Positions 16,612 to 25,211 of a stretch of 64,000 bases of DNA are shown piece by piece (position 1 is the first letter of the stretch; each line of letters begins with the position of its first letter). Where the stretch lies: NCBI GenBank assembly GCA_947085325.1, contig CAMTVY010000011.1, forward strand, positions 15,895 to 79,894, written 5' to 3'. The stretch is from JAQBXX01 sp947085325 (GTDB lineage: Bacteria; Pseudomonadota; Gammaproteobacteria; SURF-13). The notes beneath the pieces were generated by a model that searched no databases, was not told the DNA's origin, and saw nothing but the letters and a program-made list of their open reading frames with translations. Made by a program: the position numbers and the translations under genes.

Positions 16612-17520
16612 ATGGCGATACCTGATTACCAGTCAATTATGCTTCCCTTGCTTCGTTTCGCTACGGACGGAAACGAACATCCCCTGCGGGAAGCAATCGA
16701 GGGCTTGTCCAAACAGTTTGGGCTTACGGACGCAGAAAAGAATGAACTGTTGCCGAGCGGACAACAGCCAAGATTCGACAACCGTGTTGCCTGGGCTCGA
16801 TCCTATATGAGCAAGGCGGCTCTGTTAGAGCCAACGCGGCGCGGGCACTTCCGCATCACCCAACGTGGCCGGGAAGTCCTGTCCAAGAACCCGCCCGGAA
16901 TTAATGTGAAATTCTTAGAACAATTTCCTGAGTTTGTAGAGTTCAGGACGAAACACCGAGAACCGGCAGAAACCACAGCATCGACCGAGGCCGAAACCCT
17001 CCAAACACCAGGCGAGCTTCTGGAAACGGCATACCAGAAACTGCGCGAAGATTTATCTGCTGAACTTCTGAAAACCGTAACAGAATGCTCCCCGTCTTTT
17101 TTCGAGCGCCTCGTTATCGATGTTCTCGTAAATATGGGCTATGGCGGTTCTCGAAAGGAAGCTGGAAAGGCCATTGGCCGTAGCGGCGACGAGGGCATTG
17201 ACGGCATCATTAACGAAGATCGTCTCGGTCTCGATGTCATCTACATTCAAGCCAAACGGTGGCAGGCTACGATCGGGCGCCCTGAAATACAGAAGTTTGC
17301 GGGTGCCCTGCAAGGGCACCGCGCGAAGAAAGGAATCTTTATCACCACTTCCGAGTTCAGCCGCGAAGCCACGGATTATGTGGCGAAAATTGATTCTAAG
17401 ATCGTGCTTATAGACGGTGAGCAGTTATCCCAACTCATGATCGATCACAATGTTGGGGTTACTCCTGTCACGTCGTACGAAACGAAGAAAATTGACAGCG
17501 ATTACTTTATTGAGGGTTAA
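16612..17520 (+). CDS. mrr: Mrr-type restriction endonuclease
   Basis: A 302-residue protein resembling type IV restriction enzyme Mrr, which cleaves modified DNA. The N-terminal winged-helix domain (residues 5-95) contains PRFDNRVAWARSYMSKAALLE; a linker (100-140) follows. The C-terminal catalytic domain has SPSFFERLVIDVLVNMGYGG, then SGDEGIDGIINED and VIYIQAKRW, giving the D...QxK nuclease core. It starts 30 bp after rmuC but has noticeably lower G+C and different codon use, suggesting acquisition. No partner methylase or specificity gene is adjacent, as expected for a solitary Mrr. Confidence 0.9.
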   Translation: MAIPDYQSIMLPLLRFATDGNEHPLREAIEGLSKQFGLTDAEKNELLPSGQQPRFDNRVAWARSYMSKAALLEPTRRGHFRITQRGREVLSKNPPGINVKFLEQFPEFVEFRTKHREPAETTASTEAETLQTPGELLETAYQKLREDLSAELLKTVTECSPSFFERLVIDVLVNMGYGGSRKEAGKAIGRSGDEGIDGIINEDRLGLDVIYIQAKRWQATIGRPEIQKFAGALQGHRAKKGIFITTSEFSREATDYVAKIDSKIVLIDGEQLSQLMIDHNVGVTPVTSYETKKIDSDYFIEG

Positions 17521-17552
17521 AACGGCTAACAAGGCGCTCCAGTGTCTTGGGG

Positions 17553-17582
17553 AACCATCCGGTGCAATGCGCTACGCTTCGC
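17553..17582. repeat. 30-bp dispersed repeat, copy 1
   Basis: The 30 bases from AACCATCCGG to CTACGCTTCGC are repeated exactly at 62781-62810, 45 kb away. Both copies lie in accessory-looking gaps, after the Mrr gene here and before tadA there. The core GGTGCAATGCGCTACGC resembles short repeats found in many proteobacteria. The rest of the 213-bp gap to the Fic gene holds nothing I recognise. Confidence 0.8.
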
Positions 17583-17733
17583 ACCCCACAAGCTGCCGTG
17601 ATTCAAACTGCTCATCGCTGTTCCGTTCACACTCGCTTCCAGCCGGGCCTTGAAACGAGGCCTTCAGCGGTCAGCTTTTAGATGGCTTGACACAACACTT
17701 GACTTATACTTGACATGATATTAGCCTTTCTCC

Positions 17734-18741
17734 ATGGCCTATGTCCCGCAATTCACAATCACCCCAGCCCTGCTTTTCGAGGTCGAGCAGGTAGCGGCAT
17801 TGCGGGAGCGGATTCAAAGTGCCGTGGTAGACCTTGCCTGGATGCCCGCCCTGCAGAAAGATACTCGCACGCGCAACGGCCATGCCTCGACGGCCATCGA
17901 GGGAAACCCACTGACCCTCGATCAGGTTCGCGCTTTGGAGGAAGGGCGCGAACTTTCAGCATCCGGCACGCGGCACAAGCGGGAAGTCCTCAATTATTTC
18001 GCCGGGCTGCGCTACGTGGAAAAAAACGCGGCCAAAAAAACCCTCCGTCATGCGGAAATTCTGGGGCTGCACCGGATTCTGTCCGGAGAGGTGATGGATC
18101 AGGGCGAGGCCGGGAAATACCGGATGTTTGCCGTCCGGGTCGGGCAGTATCGCCCTCCTCCGGCGGATGCCGTTTCGGGGCTGATGTTCGAGTTGCTGGA
18201 GTGGTGGAACACAGCTTCGCGGAAACTCTCGCCGGTTCTCAGTTCGGCCATCCTGCATTACCGCTTCGAGGCCATCCATCCGTTTGCCGACGGTAACGGC
18301 CGCACGGGCCGGGCGCTCGCGTTGTGGGAGCTCTATCGGCGAGGGTTCGATACCCATCACATCTTTTCGGTGGACGAATATTACTGGGAAGACCGGCCAA
18401 AATACTATGCCGCACTCGATGGTGTGCGGCAGGCCGGAGAAGACCTGAGCGCCTGGCTGGAATATTGCGCGGCGGGACTCCGGCAAATGCTCGAACGGGC
18501 GTGGCTGCGGATTCAAACCTTGCAGGTGAAGTCCACGGAGAAACTGGTCTTGCGCCCACGGCAGGAACAGCTCCTCCATCTGCTACGCGATCACGGGAGC
18601 ATGGCCCCCGGCAAAATATGGGGAGCGCTGGGCGTGTCCCGGCAAGGTGCGATGGATTTATTGCGACCGCTGATTGACGCAGGATTAGTCGAGAAGGTGG
18701 GTGGAAAAAAGACGGGGCATTACATTTTGCGAAACCCGTGA
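17734..18741 (+). CDS. Fic-domain protein with C-terminal winged helix
   Basis: A 335-residue Fic protein, probably an AMP (or other NMP) transferase acting on protein targets. The catalytic motif HPFADGNGRTGRAL is at about residues 183-196. An N-terminal STAIEGNP at about 52-59 fits the inhibitory helix motif (S/T)xxxE(G/N), so the enzyme should be self-inhibited (N-terminal inhibitory class). The C-terminus (about 270-335) looks like a winged helix-turn-helix, as in Fic proteins that bind DNA or regulate themselves. No separate antitoxin gene is nearby. It sits with mrr between core genes, which suggests a small acquired island. Confidence 0.9.
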   Translation: MAYVPQFTITPALLFEVEQVAALRERIQSAVVDLAWMPALQKDTRTRNGHASTAIEGNPLTLDQVRALEEGRELSASGTRHKREVLNYFAGLRYVEKNAAKKTLRHAEILGLHRILSGEVMDQGEAGKYRMFAVRVGQYRPPPADAVSGLMFELLEWWNTASRKLSPVLSSAILHYRFEAIHPFADGNGRTGRALALWELYRRGFDTHHIFSVDEYYWEDRPKYYAALDGVRQAGEDLSAWLEYCAAGLRQMLERAWLRIQTLQVKSTEKLVLRPRQEQLLHLLRDHGSMAPGKIWGALGVSRQGAMDLLRPLIDAGLVEKVGGKKTGHYILRNP

Positions 18742-18760
18742 ACGAAGCCGAAACCAGCCA

Positions 18761-18839
18761 AGGGTGGGCAAACGGATTTTATTTGCCCACGCGAGATCAA
18801 TCCCGATTCGAAGCATGTGGGCACCACATTGCCCACCCT
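18761..18839. repeat. Inverted repeat with GGGTGGGCA arms
   Basis: AGGGTGGGCA at 18761-18770 is answered by TGCCCACCCT at 18830-18839, with further TGCCCAC and GTGGGCA copies between them. It lies in the gap after the Fic gene and abuts the single-arm copy of the GGGCRYCTC element. Confidence 0.7.
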
Positions 18840-18844
18840 CACTG

Positions 18845-18904
18845 CGCTGCTCGCCTGCGCTGCGCCTTGTCTTGAAGCAAAATCCATCATTTTTAGATGC
18901 ACCC
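18845..18904. repeat. Palindromic element, single A arm (copy R2)
   Basis: About 60 bp match the complement of the A arm of R1, from CGCTGCTCGCC to TTTTTAGATGCACCC. The B arm is missing. It ends 14 bp from the leuA stop codon and looks like a decayed or half copy of the family. Confidence 0.85.
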
Positions 18905-18918
18905 TGGACACACAGGCA

Positions 18919-20466
18919 TCAGATCGGCTGCCCGGCCTGCGGGTGCGCGCGCTCCGAGGTTTGCAGGATTTTATTCATCGCGTTGAGGTAGGCCTTGGCG
19001 GAGGCGATGACGATGTCGGTGTCCGCGCCTTGGCCGTTGACGATGCGTCCGCCCTTCTCCACGCGCACCGTCACCTCGCCCTGCGAGTCGGTGCCGCTGG
19101 TGATGTTATTCACCGAGTAAAGCTGTAGCGTCGTGCCGCTTTGCACGACGGCCTCGATGGCCTTGAAGGCGGCGTCCACCGGCCCGCCGCCCGGCGCGGT
19201 GGCGCGGTGCTCGACACCGTCCACCGACAGCGTGATGGCGGCGTTCGGCGTCTCGCCGGTTTCGGAGCACACCTTGAGCGCGACCAGTTTGATGCGCTCA
19301 TTCTCGGCGGCGAGGTTGGTCTCGCTGATCAGGGCCTGCAAGTCCTCGTCATAGATGTCGTGCTTCTTGTCGGCAAGCTCCTTGAAGCGGACGAAGGTTT
19401 CATTCAACGCTTCTTCCGAATCGAAGCTGGCGCCCAATTCCTGCAAGCGCGCACGGAACGCGTTGCGCCCGGAGTGTTTGCCCAGCACCATGCGATTCGT
19501 CACCCAGCCCACGTCCTCGGCGCGCATGATTTCGTAGGTGGTGCGGTGCTTGAGCACGCCGTCCTGATGGATGCCGGATTCATGGGCGAACGCGTTCGCG
19601 CCGACGATGGCCTTGTTCGGCTGCACGGCGAAGCCGGTGATGCCGGAGACCAAACGGCTCGCAGGCACAATCTGGGTGGCGTCGATGCGCGTGTCGCAGG
19701 TGAAGATGTCACGCCGCGTGCGCACCGCCATCACGATCTCCTCCAGCGCCGCGTTGCCGGCACGCTCGCCGAGGCCGTTGATGGTGCACTCCACCTGACG
19801 CGCACCGTTCAACACCGCCGAGAGCGAGTTCGCCACCGCGAGGCCCAAGTCGTTGTGGCAGTGCACGGAAAACACCGCCTGATCGGAGTTGGGCACGCGC
19901 TCGCGCAAGGTTTTTATCAACGCGCCGAACTGGTGCGGCAGGTTGTAGCCCACGGTGTCGGGGATATTCACCGTGCGCGCACCGGCGGCGATCACCGATT
20001 CCAGCACGCGGCACAGGAAATCGGTCTCGGAGCGTCCGGCGTCTTCGGGAGAAAATTCCACGTCGTCGGTGTATTGCCGCGCACGCTTCACCGCCTTCAC
20101 CGCCTGCTCCAGCACCTGCTCCGGCGTCATCTTGAGCTTTTTCTCCATGTGGATCGGAGAAGTGGCGATGAAGGTGTGGATGCGCCGTGACTGCGCGCCC
20201 TTCAATGCCTCGGCGGCGCGGTCGATGTCCTTGTCCAGCGCACGCGCGAGCGCGCACACGGTGCTGTCCTTGATGACATTGGCCACCGCCTGCACCGATT
20301 CGAAATCGCCTACGCTCGCAATGGGAAACCCGGCCTCGATCACATCGACGCGCATGCGCTCCAGGCTCTTCGCGATGCGTATCTTTTCCTCGCGCGTCAT
20401 GGATGCGCCGGGGCTCTGCTCGCCGTCGCGCATGGTGGTATCAAAAATGATTAATTTGTCGCTCAT
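18919..20466 (-). CDS. leuA: 2-isopropylmalate synthase
   Basis: Condenses acetyl-CoA with 2-oxoisovalerate, the first committed step of leucine synthesis. The 515-residue protein is the type I form: N-terminal TIM barrel with FDTTMRDGEQSPG, metal-binding FSVHCHNDLG around residue 200, and a C-terminal regulatory domain (about 390-515) that gives leucine feedback inhibition. GGAGA lies about 7 nt before the ATG. Upstream are a palindromic element, a Leu-rich leader reading frame and a promoter, suggesting attenuation. It is downstream of ilvBHC and pssA on the same strand. Confidence 0.97.
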   Translation of the reverse strand: MSDKLIIFDTTMRDGEQSPGASMTREEKIRIAKSLERMRVDVIEAGFPIASVGDFESVQAVANVIKDSTVCALARALDKDIDRAAEALKGAQSRRIHTFIATSPIHMEKKLKMTPEQVLEQAVKAVKRARQYTDDVEFSPEDAGRSETDFLCRVLESVIAAGARTVNIPDTVGYNLPHQFGALIKTLRERVPNSDQAVFSVHCHNDLGLAVANSLSAVLNGARQVECTINGLGERAGNAALEEIVMAVRTRRDIFTCDTRIDATQIVPASRLVSGITGFAVQPNKAIVGANAFAHESGIHQDGVLKHRTTYEIMRAEDVGWVTNRMVLGKHSGRNAFRARLQELGASFDSEEALNETFVRFKELADKKHDIYDEDLQALISETNLAAENERIKLVALKVCSETGETPNAAITLSVDGVEHRATAPGGGPVDAAFKAIEAVVQSGTTLQLYSVNNITSGTDSQGEVTVRVEKGGRIVNGQGADTDIVIASAKAYLNAMNKILQTSERAHPQAGQPI

Positions 20467-20488
20467 CTGTGTTCTCCGCTGCCGCTAT

Positions 20489-20680
20489 GGGCGCCTCTAA
20501 AAATGCGTCTTTTGCTCCAATACTGTGCTGTACAAGGACGTACGAATGTCGCGAGCGCAGGACGCGCAGGAGCGACCGTTGCAGCTTGTCTCCGCTGCTC
20601 ACATACTGACGTGTATGCTGCGCTGCTCGACGGCGCTGCGCCTTGTCTTGAAGCAAAATCCATCATTTTTAGAGACGCCC
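20489..20680. repeat. Palindromic element, long form, copy R3
   Basis: 192 bp, the same length and layout as R1 but in the opposite orientation on the plus strand. It therefore reads A arm to B arm in the direction of leuA transcription. It lies between the leader peptide and leuA, with its B end 22 bp upstream of the leuA start. The three flanking bases on each side (TAT and ATA) extend the inverted ends. Confidence 0.92.
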
Positions 20681-20777
20681 ATATGCTACACGACGCGCTG
20701 GTAATCGTCGCGCAGCTTGTTCATCAGGATTGGTTCGCGTAGTTATTCCCTCGCCAGGGATTTCGACGGTGTCTGCC

Positions 20778-20888
20778 CTAGGGCAGCAGTCGCAGAATCG
20801 GCAGGAGATTGAGAGCGGTGGCCACGCGCAACACTGCCTGCCGATGGGCGGCATGTGCGGTAACAACTGTGTGGTTGGCGTGTTTCAT
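20778..20888 (-). CDS. Candidate leucine leader peptide
   Basis: A 36-codon reading frame on the minus strand downstream of the leuA promoter. The last eleven residues are LNLLPILRLLP, containing six leucines and one isoleucine just before the stop, as expected for a ribosome-stalling leader that senses leucyl-tRNA. The stop lies inside a 14-bp palindrome (CTGCCCTAGGGCAG). The leader also contains complementary segments CGGCAGG and CTCCTGCCG that could form alternative pairings. A clear terminator with a T-run before leuA is not obvious, and R3 now separates the leader from leuA. No strong ribosome binding site is visible. Confidence 0.6.
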   Translation of the reverse strand: MKHANHTVVTAHAAHRQAVLRVATALNLLPILRLLP

Positions 20889-20913
20889 GGTTAATTTCGG
20901 AATCCGCAGGCTT

Positions 20914-20942
20914 ACTATACGGCGGCCACGGCGGTTTTTCAA
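20914..20942 (-). promoter_or_regulatory. leuA promoter
   Basis: TTGAAA and TATAGT on the minus strand are separated by exactly 17 bp, each with five of six consensus bases. The -35 box overlaps the pssA stop codon. The predicted transcript starts near 20907, about 19 nt before the leader peptide start. leuA can thus be transcribed separately from the ilv-pssA genes. Confidence 0.72.
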
Positions 20943-21760
20943 GGCTGGTCCTTGCGCGTATCTCCGGGTTCCGGGTTTTCGCCGCCCCCGCCCTGGGTTT
21001 TGCGCGCCAGCCGCTTGCTGCGCAACTGCATGAGCGTCAGCACCGGGCCGGAGATACCGTAGAGCATAAACACGCCGAACAATACGCGCGGCGGGTCGCT
21101 GGATACCAGCACGATAATCAGCACCAGCACCACCAGCGCCAGAAACGGCACTTTATCCTTGAGGCTGAAGTCCTTGAAGCTGTAGTAGCGTATCTTGCTC
21201 ACCATGAGCACGCTGACGATCAAGGTGAGCAGCAGCGCCACCACCATGATGCCCGTGCCCTGCAACTCGAAATCGTGCGCGCTCCAGACCATGCCGGCGA
21301 TGATTGCCGCCGCCGCCGGGCTGGCCAGGCCCTGGAAGTAGCGTTTGTCGATGATGCCGAGCTGGGTATTGAAGCGCGCCAGCCGCAGCGCGGCACAGGC
21401 GGCGTAGACGAAGGCCGCAAGCCAGCCGAACTTGCCGAGAAAGTGCAGCCCCCATGAATAGACCACCAGTGCCGGGGCGAGGCCGAAGGAAACCATGTCG
21501 GCGAGGCTGTCATACTCCGCGCCGAAGTCGCTCTGGGTGTGGGTGAGGCGGGCGATGCGGCCGTCGATGCCGTCCATCACCATGGCCACAAAGATGGCGA
21601 TGGCGGCCGCCTCGAAACGCCCGTTCATGCCCGCAACGATGGCGTAGAACCCCGCGAACAGCCCGGCGGTGGTAAACAGGTTGGGCAGCAGGTAAATGCC
21701 GCGCCGACGGCGCAGAACCCGCTTGTCCGACTGCTGTTCTTCGTTCTCGTTATCCGGCAC
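20939..21760 (-). CDS. pssA: CDP-diacylglycerol-serine O-phosphatidyltransferase
   Basis: Makes phosphatidylserine, the precursor of phosphatidylethanolamine, at the inner membrane. The 273-residue protein has about eight hydrophobic segments and the CDP-alcohol phosphatidyltransferase motif, spread over MDGIDGRIARLTH and SDFGAEYDSLAD around residues 62-85. This is the integral-membrane (Bacillus-like) type rather than the E. coli type. The start is a GTG 16 bp after ilvC. ilvC-pssA adjacency is also found in Pseudomonas. Confidence 0.93.
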   Translation of the reverse strand: MPDNENEEQQSDKRVLRRRRGIYLLPNLFTTAGLFAGFYAIVAGMNGRFEAAAIAIFVAMVMDGIDGRIARLTHTQSDFGAEYDSLADMVSFGLAPALVVYSWGLHFLGKFGWLAAFVYAACAALRLARFNTQLGIIDKRYFQGLASPAAAAIIAGMVWSAHDFELQGTGIMVVALLLTLIVSVLMVSKIRYYSFKDFSLKDKVPFLALVVLVLIIVLVSSDPPRVLFGVFMLYGISGPVLTLMQLRSKRLARKTQGGGGENPEPGDTRKDQP

Positions 21761-21776
21761 GGGGTAGCCAGCGGCC

Positions 21777-22793
21777 TCAGTTACGGTCTTTGTCGACCAG
21801 GCGGTTGGCCTTGATCCATGGCATCATGCTGCGCAGCTTCTCGCCCACCACCTCGATTTGATGCTCGCGCGTGAGGCGTCTGGTCGCCTTCATCACCGGC
21901 GCACCGGCCTGGTTCTCCAGAATGAACTCGCGCGCGAATGCGCCGCTTTGAATTTCACCCAGGATTTTCTTCATCTCGCGCTTGGTCTCTGCGGTGACGA
22001 TGCGCGGGCCGCGCGTCATGTCGCCGTATTCCGCAGTATTGGAAATGGAGTAGCGCATGTCGGCGATGCCGCCTTCGTACATCAGATCCACGATCAGCTT
22101 CAACTCGTGCAGACATTCGAAGTAGGCCATTTCCGGCGCGTAACCGGCCTCGACCAGGGTTTCAAAACCGGCCTGCACCAGCGCGGTCGCGCCGCCGCAC
22201 AGCACGGCCTGCTCGCCGAACAGGTCGGTCTCGGTCTCTTCGCGGAAATTGGTTTCGATGACACCCGCACGGCCGCCACCATTGGCGCTGGCATACGACA
22301 GGGCGATGGCCTTGGCCTTGCCGCTGACGTCCTTATGCACGGCGATGAGGCTCGGCACGCCGCCGCCTTGCGTATAGGTGGAGCGCACCAGATGGCCGGG
22401 GCCTTTAGGCGCGATCATGATCACGTCGAGATCGGCGCGCGGCTCGATCTGGCCGAAGTGAATGTTGAAGCCATGGGCGAAGGCCAGCGCCGCGCCCTTT
22501 TTAATGTTGGGCTCGATGGTGTCACGGTAGAGTCTGGCCTGATGCTCGTCCGGCGCCAGGATCATGACCACGTCGGCGCTTTTCACGGCCTCCGCGACAT
22601 CCTTCACCTTGAGCTTGGCCTTCTGCGCCTTGGCTTCGGACGCGGAACCCAGGCGCAGGCCGACCACCACATCGACGCCGGAATCCTGCAGGTTATTGGC
22701 GTGCGCATGGCCCTGCGAACCGTAGCCGATGATGGCGACCTTTTTGCTTTTAATGATGGAAAGGTCGGCGTCTTTGTCGTAATAAATATTCAT
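21777..22793 (-). CDS. ilvC: Ketol-acid reductoisomerase, class I
   Basis: Isomerises and reduces acetolactate or acetohydroxybutyrate with NADPH in valine, leucine and isoleucine synthesis. The 338-residue protein is the short class I form, with the Rossmann motif AIIGYGSQGHAHANNL, the cofactor loop GLRLGSASEAKAQKA, the metal-binding ETETDLFGEQAVLCGG and the C-terminal knotted domain. GAGGG lies just upstream of the ATG. It follows ilvBH, separated by a palindrome. Confidence 0.97.
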   Translation of the reverse strand: MNIYYDKDADLSIIKSKKVAIIGYGSQGHAHANNLQDSGVDVVVGLRLGSASEAKAQKAKLKVKDVAEAVKSADVVMILAPDEHQARLYRDTIEPNIKKGAALAFAHGFNIHFGQIEPRADLDVIMIAPKGPGHLVRSTYTQGGGVPSLIAVHKDVSGKAKAIALSYASANGGGRAGVIETNFREETETDLFGEQAVLCGGATALVQAGFETLVEAGYAPEMAYFECLHELKLIVDLMYEGGIADMRYSISNTAEYGDMTRGPRIVTAETKREMKKILGEIQSGAFAREFILENQAGAPVMKATRRLTREHQIEVVGEKLRSMMPWIKANRLVDKDRN

Positions 22794-22834
22794 ATCACCC
22801 TCTATCTAAAATAATCTAACTACTCAGCAAACTA

Positions 22835-22920
22835 CTCAACGCAAAGACGCCAAGTCGCAAAGAAATACAAAACTCTAAGTTAATAAAAAATCTTTTGCGT
22901 CTTCGCGTCTTTGCGTTGAG
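22835..22920. repeat. Dispersed palindrome, AACGCAAAGACGC family, copy B
   Basis: The arms at 22835-22863 (CTCAACGCAAAGACGCCAAG) and 22891-22920 are near-perfect reverse complements. The copy lies between ilvH and ilvC, inside a presumed operon. The right arm is followed by TTTTTATATA on the plus strand, but transcription here runs the other way. Confidence 0.88.
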
Positions 22921-22940
22921 TTTTTATATATAAAATAAAA

Positions 22941-23432
22941 TCAAACTTTCAAACTCTTCGCGCCGCGCGCAATGCCCGACACGCCGGAGCGCACGACCTC
23001 CAGAATGGTCTTGCCGTCGAGCGCCTGGATAAATCCGTCGAGTTTCTCGCCGGTGCCGGTGAGCTCAATCACATAACTTGAATCCGTGACATCGATGATG
23101 TGGCCACGGAAGATGTCCGCCAAACGCTTGATTTCTTCACGTGCCACGCCTGTCGCCTTCACCTTGATCAGCATCATCTCGCGCTCGATGTGCGGGCCCT
23201 CGGTGAGGTCGAGCAGCTTTACCACGTCCACCAGTTTGTTCAACTGCTTGGTGATTTGCTCGATGATGTCGTCGGTGCCGCGCGTCACCAGCGTCATGCG
23301 CGACAGCGACGGGTCTTCGGTCGGCGCCACGGTAAGCGACTCGATGTTGTAGCCGCGCGCGGAAAACAGGCCGGCGACCCGCGACAACGCGCCGGATTCG
23401 TTCTCCATCAGAATCGAGATGATGTGACGCAT
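22941..23432 (-). CDS. ilvH: Acetolactate synthase small (regulatory) subunit
   Basis: Regulatory subunit that confers valine sensitivity on acetolactate synthase and raises its activity. It has 163 residues: an N-terminal ACT domain (MRHIISILMENESGALSRVA, then AGLFSARGYNIESLTVAPTE) and a C-terminal ACT-like domain. The ATG at 23432 matches the family N-terminus. A GTG at 23441, overlapping the ilvB stop as GTGA and with GGGAG in front, is an equally good start. Confidence 0.95.
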   Translation of the reverse strand: MRHIISILMENESGALSRVAGLFSARGYNIESLTVAPTEDPSLSRMTLVTRGTDDIIEQITKQLNKLVDVVKLLDLTEGPHIEREMMLIKVKATGVAREEIKRLADIFRGHIIDVTDSSYVIELTGTGEKLDGFIQALDGKTILEVVRSGVSGIARGAKSLKV

Positions 23433-23437
23433 ATGCT

Positions 23438-25150
23438 TCACGCTAACTCCCGCTCCGGCGAAAGATGCATCTCATGATGCCCCTTGCCCGCCTCAATCAT
23501 CGGATACACATTTTCGGTCTGATCGGTGATGAAGTCCATGAATACCAGCCGGTCTTTCAGTTTCAACGCCTCTTTCAGCGCTGGCTCCACATCGCCGGGC
23601 TTTTCGATCTTCATGCCCACATGGCCGAAGCTCTCCGCCAGCTGCACAAAATCAGGCAGCGCATCCATATAGGAATGCGAATAGCGGCCCTTGTAGAAGA
23701 ACTCCTGCCACTGCCGCACCATGCCCATGTAGCGATTATTGAGGTTAATGATCTTGATCGGCAGGCCGTACTGCTTGCAGGTGGACAGCTCCTGTATGCA
23801 CATCATGATGCTGGCCTCGCCCGTAACACAGGCCACCGTGGCCTTGGGGTGGGCAAGCTGCACACCCATCGCCGCCGGCAAGCCGAAGCCCATGGTGCCG
23901 AGACCGCCGGAGTTGATCCAGCGGCGCGGCTTGTCGAATCTGTAAAACTGCGCGGCCCACATCTGGTGCTGACCCACGTCGGAGGTGACAAAGGCGTCGC
24001 CCTTGGTCAGCTGATACAGCTTTTCCAGCACGGCCTGCGGCTTGATGAGTTTGCTTCTGTGATCGTAACGCAGACAGTCCTTGGCGCGCCATTGGTTGAT
24101 CTGCTTCCACCACGCCGCCAGCGCCGTCTTGTCGGGCTGCTTTCTGGCCGCCTTGATGAGCTTGAGCATTTCACTCAGCACATTACCCACCGAACCCACG
24201 ATGGGCACGTCCACGCGCACGCTCTTCGAGATCGACGACGGGTCGATGTCGATGTGTATCTTCTTCGAGCCGGGCGAAAACAGCTCCACCTTGCCCACCA
24301 CGCGGTCGTCAAAGCGCGCGCCGATGGCGAGCAGCACATCGCACTCGTGCATCGCCATGTTGGCCTCGTAGGTGCCGTGCATACCCAGCATACCGACAAA
24401 CTGCTTGTCGTTGGAGGGATAGGCGCCGAGACCCATCAGCGTGTTGGTGATGGGGCATCCCAACAGGCGCGTGAACTCGGTGAGGATTTTGGAGGCCTCG
24501 CCCAGAATCACGCCGCCGCCGCTGTAGATCATCGGGCGCTTGGCGGCGAGCAGCAGCTCCACCGCTTTCTTGATCTGGCCCGGATGCCCTTCAACCACAG
24601 GCTTGTAAGAGCGTAACGTCACCTTTTTGGGGTAGGCGTACTCCGTTATCTGGGCGGTCACGTCCTTGGGCACGTCCACCACCACCGGGCCGGGGCGGCC
24701 TGTGGTGGCGATATAAAAGGCCTTCTTGATCGTGGTCGCGAGGTCTTTCACGTCCTTGACCAGAAAATTGTGCTTCACGCACGGGCGCGTGATGCCAACG
24801 GAGTCCACTTCCTGGAAGGCGTCGCTGCCGATGGCCCAGGTATGCACCTGCCCGGTGATCACCACCAGCGGAATGGAGTCCATGTAGGCCGTGGCGATGC
24901 CGGTCACGGCATTGGTCGCGCCCGGCCCCGAGGTGACAAGCACCACACCGGGCCGGCCGGTGGAGCGTGCGTAGCCATCGGCGGCATGGGTCGCGCCCTG
25001 CTCGTGGCGCACCAGGATATGTTTCACATCCTCCTGCCGGTAGAGCGCATCGTAGATGTGCAACACCGCACCGCCGGGGTAGCCGAAGACATACTCCACG
25101 CCCTCGTCCTTGAGCGACCGCACCAGTATCTCTGCGCCTGTTAGTTCCAC
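23438..25150 (-). CDS. ilvB: Acetolactate synthase large (catalytic) subunit
   Basis: ThDP- and FAD-dependent enzyme that condenses pyruvate with pyruvate or 2-oxobutyrate, the first common step of branched-chain synthesis. The 570-residue protein has the catalytic Glu segment VRHEQGATHAADGYARSTG, GPGATNAVTGIATAY, and the ThDP site near TGEASIMMCIQELSTC and NLNN. In that site the usual GDG reads GEA; GEG is common in related enzymes, so this is a mild variant. The start is GTG at 25150, with AGGGG 9 nt upstream. It is the first gene of ilvB-ilvH-ilvC. Confidence 0.96.
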   Translation of the reverse strand: MELTGAEILVRSLKDEGVEYVFGYPGGAVLHIYDALYRQEDVKHILVRHEQGATHAADGYARSTGRPGVVLVTSGPGATNAVTGIATAYMDSIPLVVITGQVHTWAIGSDAFQEVDSVGITRPCVKHNFLVKDVKDLATTIKKAFYIATTGRPGPVVVDVPKDVTAQITEYAYPKKVTLRSYKPVVEGHPGQIKKAVELLLAAKRPMIYSGGGVILGEASKILTEFTRLLGCPITNTLMGLGAYPSNDKQFVGMLGMHGTYEANMAMHECDVLLAIGARFDDRVVGKVELFSPGSKKIHIDIDPSSISKSVRVDVPIVGSVGNVLSEMLKLIKAARKQPDKTALAAWWKQINQWRAKDCLRYDHRSKLIKPQAVLEKLYQLTKGDAFVTSDVGQHQMWAAQFYRFDKPRRWINSGGLGTMGFGLPAAMGVQLAHPKATVACVTGEASIMMCIQELSTCKQYGLPIKIINLNNRYMGMVRQWQEFFYKGRYSHSYMDALPDFVQLAESFGHVGMKIEKPGDVEPALKEALKLKDRLVFMDFITDQTENVYPMIEAGKGHHEMHLSPERELA

Positions 25151-25171
25151 TGCCTGTGACCCCTGAGATTA

Positions 25172-25211
25172 AAGCCGCCCCCGGTGACGGAGATGCCTCC
25201 GGGGGCGGTTT
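25172..25211 (-). terminator. GC-rich hairpin upstream of ilvB, possible attenuator
   Basis: A long stem of CCGCCCCCGG paired with CCGGGGGCGG is followed on the minus strand by CTTTAAT and lies 21 bp before the ilvB start. It could attenuate ilvB. It could equally stop leftward readthrough or act as a plain structure element, since it is symmetrical and the T-run is short. I found no branched-chain-rich leader peptide upstream. Confidence 0.4.

Noticed and set aside
17521..17560. Integron attC site after the Mrr gene (CGGCTAACAAGGCGCTC)
   Set aside because: Only one core-like half is present; no matching GTTAGGC-type end was found downstream and there is no integron integrase.
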